DNA of 64,000 bases from Magicicada septendecula. Taxonomy: Eukaryota; Arthropoda; Insecta; Hemiptera; Cicadidae. Made by a program: the position numbers and the translations under genes. The DNA lies in contig CM068372.1 in NCBI GenBank assembly GCA_034769895.1, positions 378,531,910 to 378,595,909 of the forward strand, written 5' to 3'. Below are positions 56,831-64,000 of this stretch, piece by piece; within the stretch, counting starts at the first letter, position 1; the number at the start of each line of letters is the position of its first letter. The notes under the pieces are model-generated. The model ran no database searches and was not told the origin of the DNA. It worked only from the letters and a program-made list of their open reading frames with translations.

Positions 56831-57722
56831 TCATTTATTTTTATCTTCTTTTTTAACTTTAAGTATTTCTAGTTCTTCTATTAATTTTCTTTTTTTGGGA
56901 TTGTTTTCTATTTTGATTATTTCCATATTTTCATTGGGATTTATGAATTTATGGCCTGATTCGTTGAAATGTCTTGCATATAGTGAGTTCGTTACTCTAA
57001 CCCCTTCTCCTTTTGCGTGTTCATTCATTCTAATTTTAAATTTTCTTCCAGTTTCGCCCAGATATATCTTATTACATTCCCCACATTTTAATTTGTATAC
57101 GCCGCTTTTTTCTGTTAATGGAATTTCTTCTGTTTTATCATTTTTTATATATTCGAATTCATTTTTCGTTTTCTTTATTCCTATCTGTATTTCATATTTT
57201 TCGAAACATTTTTGTAACATTTTTGTTTGATATCCTATGTATGTTATTGCTCCTTTATATTTCTTTTCTTCATTTGTTTTTTCTTTTTTGTTATTTTCTA
57301 TTTCTTTATTTTCCTCTATTTTCTTAACTATTCTATTAATTATTTTAGGGTTGTAATTATTATTTTTTGCTATTTGTTGTATTTTCTTTAATTCTTTTTG
57401 TTTGAGTTCTTCATTTTCTAGATAATTTATAGCTCTATAGCAAAATGAATTTAATGCTACCATTTTATAATTGACTGGATGATATGATTCTTGTGGAATT
57501 ATTAAATCTGAGTATGTTTCTTTCCTATATATATCGAATTTGAGTTTGTTATCTTCAATTTTTATATTGATATCCAGGAAATTAATTTCTAATCCTCCAA
57601 TTTCTTCTTGAAATTTTATTGTTTTTTCTATGTTATTTAGTTGTTCCGTAAATTTTTTAAATTCATTTACTTCACCTTCCCAATCTATTAGTATGTCATC
57701 TACATACCTGATCCATTTTTTA
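56831..57722 (-). pseudogene. PLE copy 2: RT palm end and GIY-YIG, 5' truncated
   Basis: Begins at KKWIRYVDDILIDWEGE (57722) and continues without frameshift to the end of the GIY-YIG domain at 56831. It lacks the frameshifting A insertion seen in copies 1 and 3. Some substitutions distinguish it (for example DW for VW after the YVDD box). The upstream RT is cut where copy 3 begins in the opposite direction. Confidence 0.9.
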
Positions 57723-57749
57723 AAAATAATAAACAAATAAACAAATAAG

Positions 57750-58998
57750 ACAAAATTAATATCATTAGATATAAAAGATATGTACACCAACATACCAATA
57801 GCAAAAACAGTAGAAATAATAAAGAAAAACAAATTAAGTAATGTAGAATGGAAAAACGAAATAATAGAAGGATTAGAATTATGCCTAAGCCAGAACTACT
57901 TCAGATTTAATAACAAATTTTACATACAAGAAAATGGATTACCAATGGGATCACCGCTTTCACCATTAATGGCAGAGATATTCATGAATAGCTTTGAAAT
58001 CAAATTTTAAAAGATATAGATAAAGAAAGAAGAATTATAAAATGGATCAGGTATGTAGATGACATACTAATAGTTTGGGAAGGTGAAGTAAATGAATTTA
58101 AAAAATTTACGGAACAACTAAATAACATAGAAAAAAACAATAAAATTTCAAGAAGAAATTGGAGGATTAGAAATTAATTTCCTGGATATCAATATAAAAA
58201 TTGAAGATAACAAACTCAAATTCGATATATATAGGAAAGAAACATACTCAGATTTAATAATTCCACAAGAATCATATCATCCAGTCAATTATAAAATGGC
58301 AGCATTAAATTCATTTTGCTATAGAGCTATAAATTATCTAGAAAATGAAGAACTCAAAAAAAAGAATTAAAGAAAATACAACAAATAGGAAAAAATAATA
58401 ATTACAACCCTAAAATAATTAATGGAATAGTTAAGAAAATAGAGGAAAATAAAGAAATAGAAAATAACAAAAAAGAAAAAACAAATGAAGAAAATAAATA
58501 TAAAGGAGCAATAACATACATAGGATATCAAACAAAAATGTTACAAAAATGTTTCGAAAAATATGAAATACAGATAGGAATAAAGAAAACAAAAAATGTA
58601 TTCGAATATATAAAAAATGTTAAAACAGAAAAAATTCCATTAACAGAAAAAAGCGGCGTATACAAATTAAAATGTGGGGAATGTAATAAGATATATCTGG
58701 GCGAAACTGGAAGAAAATTTAAAATTAGAATGAATGAACACGCAAAAGGAGAAGGGGTTAGAGTAACGAACTCACTATATGCAAGACATTTCAACGAATC
58801 AGGCCATAAATTCATAAATCCCAATGAAAATATGGAAATAATCAAAATAGAAAACAATCCGCAAAAAAGAAAATTAATAGAAGAACTAGAAATACTTAAA
58901 GTTAAAAAAGAAGATAAAAATAAATTAATGAATATAAAAGTGGATTTTACAAATGAAGAAATATTTTATTATATATTAAACAATAAACAAAAGTAAAT
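57750..58998 (+). pseudogene. PLE copy 3: RT and GIY-YIG, 5' truncated, inverted
   Basis: Plus strand from KLISLDIKDMYTNIP (about 57750) through ENGLPMGSPLSPLMAEIF, then frameshifts near 58008 (one A fewer), 58140 (the same A-run insertion as copy 1) and 58370, ending with the GIY-YIG ORF 58538-58996. Sharing the 58140 frameshift with copy 1 but not copy 2 suggests copies 1 and 3 come from one defective template. Confidence 0.88.
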
Positions 58999-59254
58999 TA
59001 AAATAATAAGAATAACATACTAAAAAATGACAAAATGTAAAAGGTTACAAAAAAGTTATAAGTCAAGAATGAAGAAATTAACGGGAGATTCTTAAAACAA
59101 TTTGACGGACGTTAGAAAAATGCCTAACGGAAAAAGGTAGACAAAGTTCCCGTGAAGAGCGGTAGCAGCTAGAACCAATAGGAGGGGCGATGACATAAGG
59201 GGAGGGGCCTAAAATATAAAAGCCTACAACGTACAGTTGATAGACGTTGTTTAA

Positions 59255-59290
59255 GACCTGAAGATGTCAGTAATGACGAAAAGCTTAGTC
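59255..59290 (+). ncRNA. Hammerhead ribozyme motif, family 4, copy 3 end
   Basis: Plus-strand copy of the family 4 motif with an identical core, stem II and AAGCUU palindrome. It lies between the copy 3 coding end and the partial start of the next unit. Confidence 0.68.
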
Positions 59291-59440
59291 GAACAATAAA
59301 AAATTATAGCAGTTAGCAAATTCATAAAAGAAATAATAAGGATGGCTGCTAATTTAAACAATACGAAGAACAAACACTATTAGTTTGCACTATGCCAATA
59401 TTTGTGAGTTGCAGATTTTAAGTCTCTGTTAAAGATATGT

Positions 59441-59746
59441 GTAGATACTGGAATGTGGCGTACAATGTTCCGAATTGTACGATCTATTCAAGGAACTGGA
59501 CATCGTCACAGCAGTAAAACAAGGCAGAATTAGGTAGGCAGGTCGCCTACAAAGAACAACACAGGAAAGAGCAGTGAAAAAGCATTGATTGGAGGACCAG
59601 GAGGAAGAAGAGCAAGAGGAAGGCCAAAAAGAAGATATGAGAAGACTGGAGGGTCAGAAGTTGGCGAAGAGTCGCACAGGATAGAGAGGAGTGGAGGCAC
59701 GTCATTCTGGAGGCCAGGGCTCTTCATGAGCTGTAGCGCCGTGTAA

Positions 59747-59779
<33 letters not shown>

Positions 59780-59813
59780 TGGTAGTGGTGGTGGTGGTGG
59801 TGGTTGTTGTTGT
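59441..59813 (+). mobile_element. 5'-truncated LINE with (TAG)n tail
   Basis: Flanked by a 14 bp duplication TGTTAAAGATATGT (59427-59440 and 59814-59827). The insert encodes the LINE ORF2 C-terminus in two frames: GGPGGRRARGRPKRRYE, then WRRVAQDREEWRHVILEARA and a stop at about 59738. It ends in a TAG/TGG/TTG microsatellite tail (59744-59813). The same protein family as at 4180-4564. Confidence 0.88.
59744..59813. repeat. (TAG)n(TGG)n(TTG)n microsatellite
   Basis: Trinucleotide run that forms the 3' tail of the LINE insert. Confidence 0.95.
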
Positions 59814-59869
59814 TGTTAAAGATATGTATGGATTACCTGTTATATAGATTGGTATTATTATATTCAATA

Positions 59870-60680
59870 TGAAAGATACGATATTGTTCAGTGTAGAGTT
59901 TTTGAACAACGAAGGTTTTTGCCTTAATTTATTTACCATAAGTATTGGAGAGACAGTTTCTGGCTAAACTAGTTGAAGTACTTATATAGCAGTGACGTTT
60001 GTCGGGAAGGTGTCAACCAAGTTTAGAAGACCTTTTAACTCCTCTAAACAAAGCCATTCCCAAGGCCTGTATTTTGCTGTCTATACTTCACACCCATAGG
60101 ACTGCCATAACTTTATTGAACTTTAATTTTGTATCCCGACCTACCTTGTTTCTAAAAATACGGTAGATTCTAAGGCTTTCACGGCCGGTGTCAGTTATAT
60201 TAGAAGCAAGTACCGGGCTGTTTGGCCGTGGTCCAGGGCTTACAAACAAACCAAACGTTTCTGCAGCACCACTGGCCGCCATCTTCTGTGGAATACGAGT
60301 CTACCTGAACGCGGGGTGTCAAACGTCAGGCCCACAGTACTGTGGTAAAGGCTAACCATAGTGAGTAAAGACAGTGGCAGAAGATGGCAGTAAGTGGTGC
60401 TGTTGAAACGTTCGGTTTGTTTGTAAACCCTGGACCACGGCCAAACAGCCCGGTACTTGCTTCTAATATACGGTTGATTGTTCCGCAGATCGTCTGGAAC
60501 TTAACCTGACTTAACATCAAATATCATAATTTCGTATTATTTTATTAATTTCGAAAGATACTATGTTATTCAGTTTGGAATATTAACAAAAGGAAAGTTT
60601 TTGTCTTCATTTATTTACTATGAGTATTGGAGAGCCAGTCTGTGGCTAAACTAGTTGTCTAATGTAGTGGCGTTTGTCCA
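59870..60680 (+). repeat. Direct repeat of about 115 bp
   Basis: Blocks 59876-59990 and 60556-60675 share TTTATTTACCATAAGTATTG-like, GGCTAAACTAGTTG and GTGGCGTTTGTC-like words at perhaps 80% identity. They flank a segment that was later hit by the foldback at 60172-60468. They could be remains of an LTR pair or a tandem duplication. Confidence 0.5.
60172..60468. mobile_element. Degenerate hammerhead-type foldback element, family 5
   Basis: Arms ACCGGGCTGTTTGGCCGTGG (60214-60233) and its inverse (60435-60454) extend over about 100 bp each. The flanks carry a 12 bp duplication with one mismatch, ATACGGTAGATT (60160-60171) and ATACGGTTGATT (60469-60480). The right arm has AGAAGATGGCAG...CTGTTGAAACGT, a hammerhead-like order of blocks with the U of CUGA changed. 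A single-arm relative is at 7845-7930. Confidence 0.72.
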
Positions 60681-60946
60681 GTACAGAAGATTGGACTTGG
60701 ATCTTCCAGTCTTGGAAGATTGACAGATTTACACATCAAATGAAACCAAATCGTGTAACTTTTTTAGTGAAACAAAAGAAGTTTTATTTATTCTTCTGTG
60801 TCACAAGAGATTAGGCAGCCTGCCTATTCCATCTTCCAAGACTATCTTCCCGTATCTTCCGAGAACTTCCAATACTTCTTCGCCCTCTCCCTCTCTCTTC
60901 TCTTCGACCCGTAGATTGGTAGGCCTGCAGTTTATTATATTCCAAA

Positions 60947-61717
60947 TAGAGGTGTGCTAAACTTGTATTTGAAAGTCACAGGTATAAATGAAAATGTTCC
61001 AAAAAAGTAACAGGTACAAATACCGTTTATTATATACCTATTATACATATACATTATTATATACCTACCTATTATACATAAAGCTGATATCCTATCTTAG
61101 AGCAAGCTACAGGTCTCAGTACAAAAAATAACTACTTTGTAGTATTTTACAACAGGAACGTTACAACAATCTCATCATTTACGTGAGATGTGCAGTGAAG
61201 TTAAAATCATCTCCGAAATCACATTAACAAAAAGCCTATCAGCTATCAGCCACTCAGCCCCTCTGTAGGTTATAACACAATAAAATTCGCTTTTTCAAAA
61301 TTTACCAAGTTGGTGACTAGTATAATATATAAATTGTTATTATAATCTATATTACGTATCTGATTAACACACGAGAATAAATGTAACATCAGTATGAATG
61401 TTTTTCATTTATTAAAAACAGCTTCGTTTCTTTGGCATAGAGATTCTGAACCTTGCTGTTTTGCTTTGTTTCGTAGGCTATTTGTATGGCAATCGGCACA
61501 TGCGCAGAATCAAGTATTCAGCGCCAATAACTGTGACTTTGTGGTCGTTTATTCGTTAGTTCGGTAGGGGGATCCCGCGAGTAAACGGAACGGGTAGTTC
61601 GACTTTTCAGTTATCGTTGAATCGGAACAGATATTTCAACTTTTCAGTCACTGTTATATCCGTTTCACAAAAATAATCGTTCCAAATACCTGTTATAGTT
61701 ATATCGGCCCACCTCTA
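60947..61717. mobile_element. Non-autonomous hAT element
   Basis: A 771 bp insertion with a perfect 8 bp target duplication ATTCCAAA (60939-60946 and 61718-61725) and inverted ends TAGAGGTGTGC / GCCCACCTCTA. The size of the duplication and the TAGAGGTG terminus are typical of hAT elements. No transposase is encoded, so it depends on an enzyme from elsewhere. Confidence 0.88.
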
Positions 61718-61753
61718 ATTCCAAAGCTATTTTTCTTACTTCCTGCCTTGATC

Positions 61754-64000
61754 CAGTGGTGTCATCCAGCCGGTTCGCACCGGTTCGCCGAACCGGTTGT
61801 TAAATTTAGGATAGTTCGGCGAACCGGTTGTTACTTGTTACGAACTGTAATTAGAGTTTTAGTAGTGAATCGCTGAATCACGGAAAATGGCCGACGATTT
61901 CGACAACATATGATTTCGGCGCTGAGCAGTTTTGATGTTGTGGTGTTCCGTCGTTCTGCGACAATATCGATCTTCGCAACTTTCGAGACACTTGCCGTTA
62001 CGCGCTAGTGCCAGTGACCTTCACGCCATGTTTGGAAGTTTTTAGGTTGTGTTTGAATTGTTTTTTTTTTTGTGGTGTACACCGTGTACTGTACTGATTA
62101 GTGTAGTTTTGAATTCTGTGTTTGTTTATAACTCGAGTCTTTTAAAACATTCAGTCAACATTTTATTATGGAACGACAGTCAAACCTGATTAGTTTTTTC
62201 AGTAGGCCTGTTTGTTCCAGCCAAAAACAGCCTAAACTTGTTTGTGTTTGTGATGACAGCACTGAAGATTTAGAGACTTCACTATCGCTACCATCTGATG
62301 ACGGGGCTGTTTCTAATTTGCTGATATGGCCAGAAAAGCAGCGTGAATATTTTATGAGCAAGTACTCATGGCTTAATATTACTGAAAAAAACAGTGTAGG
62401 ATGCAAAGTATGTTCCCAAATAAATTCTTTAAATGTTGAAAGTGCTAAACACATTCACATTTCAACTGAATGCAAAAATTCAAAAATCGTCCCAAATGGA
62501 TCAACAAAGGAAATACAACAGGCATCTATCCGCAAAAAACTTAATGAGCATGCATGTTCTGAATTGCACAATAAAGCAATTCAAATAATTGAAGAGTCTA
62601 AACAAAACAAAATTGTTGCATCTGTTGATAAATTCCATGAAAAGCAATTACTTTCCACCAGTCATGTATTTACTACAGTATACAGTCTAGTAAAACGTAA
62701 CAGACCCATGCAAGATATTGAGGCAGAAATAGAATTATTTTATAGGATTACAAGACAAAAATGGCGTAGACCTTGGAGTTTCTTTACACTCAAGGCAAAC
62801 TGCAATGGCCATTGCCCAACATATATCTATTGAGTTAAGGAATCAAATTTGTTCTAAAATTATTGAACAAAATTCCAAAATTTGTATTGTAATTGATGAA
62901 GCCAGCACAGTATCAAAAAAAGTGCATTGGTCGTTATATTGAGATGCGATATTTTAGGCTCAGATGAGCCAATAAACGTATTTGTTGATTTAAAAGAACT
63001 GGACTCTACAAATGCAGAGACGATTTTTCATATTTTACTTCTTACATTAGAAAGTTATGGCTTTAATGATCCCTATCTAAAGAAAAATTTGATTGGATTT
63101 TGCTCTGATGGTGCCAGTACTATGTTAGATTGTAAGTCAGGAGTTTCAGTTAGATTATTAAGTAAATACCCTGGTATAATAATTTGGCATTGTTTAAGCC
63201 ACCGAGTACAACTGGCTCTTGATGACGCTATCAAATCTGTTTCACAAGTCAATCATTTCAAAGCATTTCTTGAGAAGATCTATTGCTTCTACCACACATC
63301 AAACAAAAATCAAATGGAGTTAAACAATATAGCCAATGATTTGGAATTGGAAATCATAAAAATTGGTCGTGTTTTAGGGCCTAGGTGGGTAGCGTGCAGT
63401 GTAAGAGCAACAAAAGCTGTATGGAAGGCCTATCCAGTCCTATATAACCATTTTTCTCAATCAAATCAGACAGGTTTGAAACTGCGAATGGAAAATTTGA
63501 ATTTCATAGAGGACCTTGCTCTAATTACTGATCTACTAGAAGAACTGTCCCTCTTATCTCTTGCATTGCAAAGCCAGGATGTAACTGTAGTGAAAGCAGA
63601 TCGACTGATCAAGAGATGCATAAGAGCATTAAGTATATTAAAAGACAGCAAAGGAAAATATGAAAGTCTTGTACTTACAACGATAAAATCAGATACCCAT
63701 AAACATATTCCATTCAGTAGAAATAACAAAATTGTAAAATTACCAAGAAATCAACTGATACAAAGTGTCATAGATAACATGACAAACAGATTAGGGAGTG
63801 AAGAAAATGAGACATATAAAAATATGTTGTCTCTATATACCCTATTGGACTCTACCACCTAGCCAAGTGAAGTCACACTTTCTCCCTGGTATGACGGAGA
63901 AAAAAAGCTTTATAAATTAAGCAATCTTATAAAGTTTTGTGACGATTTAAATTGTAAAATAAATAAAAAAAATTTAATAATAAAAATATAAAATGGGAAG
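61754..64000 (+). mobile_element. hAT transposon, left part
   Basis: Starts with CAGTGGTGTCATCCAGCC, a hAT-type terminus, followed by a cluster of CCGGTTCG / CGAACCGG words (61771-61822) that are likely transposase-binding subterminal repeats. The preceding 8 bp are CCTTGATC, a possible target copy; the right end lies beyond the window. The terminus differs from the neighbouring 771 bp hAT element, so they are different families. Confidence 0.82.
62168..64000 (+). pseudogene. hAT transposase (KIAA1586/ZMYM-like group), frameshifted
   Basis: ORF from MERQSNLISFFSRP. A TTF-type zinc finger lies at residues 55-105 (WPEKQREYFMSKYSWL, VGCKVCSQI). A linker with IRKKLNEHACSELHNKAI follows. The frame shifts near 62755 and again near 62925 (CIVIDEASTVSKK lies between). 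Then come the RNase-H-like catalytic segments: IGFCSDGASTMLDCKSGV (conserved Asp) and IIIWHCLSHRVQLALDDAI, and a helical insertion domain. An in-frame TAG at 63860 stands where a Trp would fit (STT then PSEV), and similarity continues to YDGEKKLYKLSNLIKFC near 63940. It runs to the window edge. At least three disabling changes. Confidence 0.88.

Larger units (their letters stand above)
53625..59368. mobile_element. Composite Penelope-like insertion, family 4, three partial copies
   Basis: A 5.74 kb block flanked by one 14 bp duplication AACAAACACTATTA (53611-53624 and 59369-59382), so it entered as a single event. It contains copy 1 (minus, near full length, 53625-56416), copy 2 (minus, 5' truncated, 56417 to about 57722), joined head-to-tail to copy 1, and copy 3 (plus, about 57750-59340), head-to-head with copy 2. 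Both outer ends carry the same terminal sequence. The right end continues into the first codons of another unit (MAANLNNTK words at 59342-59368). Three hammerhead motifs mark the unit borders. Confidence 0.92.

Noticed and set aside
55636-57327. Plus-strand Phe/Leu/Ile-rich ORFs in the 54-57 kb region
   Set aside because: They are antisense shadows of the lysine- and asparagine-rich PLE coding sequence.

Overview
This is a gene-poor, AT-rich piece of animal genome, almost certainly from an arthropod and probably an insect. The evidence is spliced genes, Penelope-like elements (PLEs), BEL/Pao and Gypsy-type LTR elements, Merlin and hAT DNA transposons, and LINE ends with microsatellite tails. 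I cannot name the species. Only one host gene is recognisable: the first two coding exons of TACO1 (mitochondrial YebC-family translational activator) on the minus strand at the left edge. Its 3.3 kb first intron holds a LINE fragment and a PLE.

Layout. 1-3.7 kb: TACO1 exons 2 and 1 with the TE-filled intron. 3.9-7.45 kb: a unique-looking segment that recurs inverted at 44.6-47.0 kb; the left copy carries a LINE insertion that the right copy lacks. 7.5-11.4 kb: no gene seen. 11.4-13.6 kb: Merlin copies, one with a nearly intact transposase. 15.1-21.6 kb: a BEL/Pao element (505 bp LTRs, 5 bp target duplication) that has lost its reverse transcriptase and RNase H. 22.7-23.3 kb: a hammerhead-type foldback element and a Merlin fragment. 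24-27 kb: nothing recognised. 27.3-32.6 kb: Gypsy-like element A, encoding only Gag and protease between nearly identical 1.16 kb LTRs. 32.9-44.3 kb: related element B with 3 kb LTRs; its right LTR was later hit by a PLE (39.6-41.4 kb) and by a 220 bp hammerhead foldback element (41.7-41.9 kb). 47-53.6 kb: LINE scraps, another foldback and a solo hammerhead ribozyme. 53.6-59.4 kb: one composite PLE insertion made of three partial copies, two in tandem and one head-to-head. 59.4-64 kb: a LINE tail, a degenerate foldback, a non-autonomous hAT element, and a second hAT transposon running off the window.

Main results. (1) At least four PLE-type families here carry hammerhead-ribozyme cores. In each, stem III is a short self-complementary word (AACCGGUU, AGCCGGUU, ACGCGU, AAGCUU or ACGU), which suits cleavage as a dimer, and each has one extra nucleotide between the CUGANGA box and stem II. 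Two such ribozymes lie in the sense orientation inside TACO1 intron 1. (2) Short (about 220-250 bp) foldback elements consist of two opposed arms of PLE terminal sequence around a hammerhead region, each with its own 10-12 bp target duplication; they look like PLE-dependent parasites. (3) Both Gag-protease elements carry an in-frame UUUAAAC slippery site followed by a conserved stem, predicting -1 frameshifting, and both lack all of Pol downstream of protease. (4) Primer-binding-site-like sequence is tandemly repeated in two unrelated LTR superfamilies (BEL and Gypsy B); in B the repeats lie inside the LTR, suggesting LTR growth by slipped priming. (5) Duplicated backgrounds give three direct empty-site/filled-site comparisons. 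All comparisons were made by eye.
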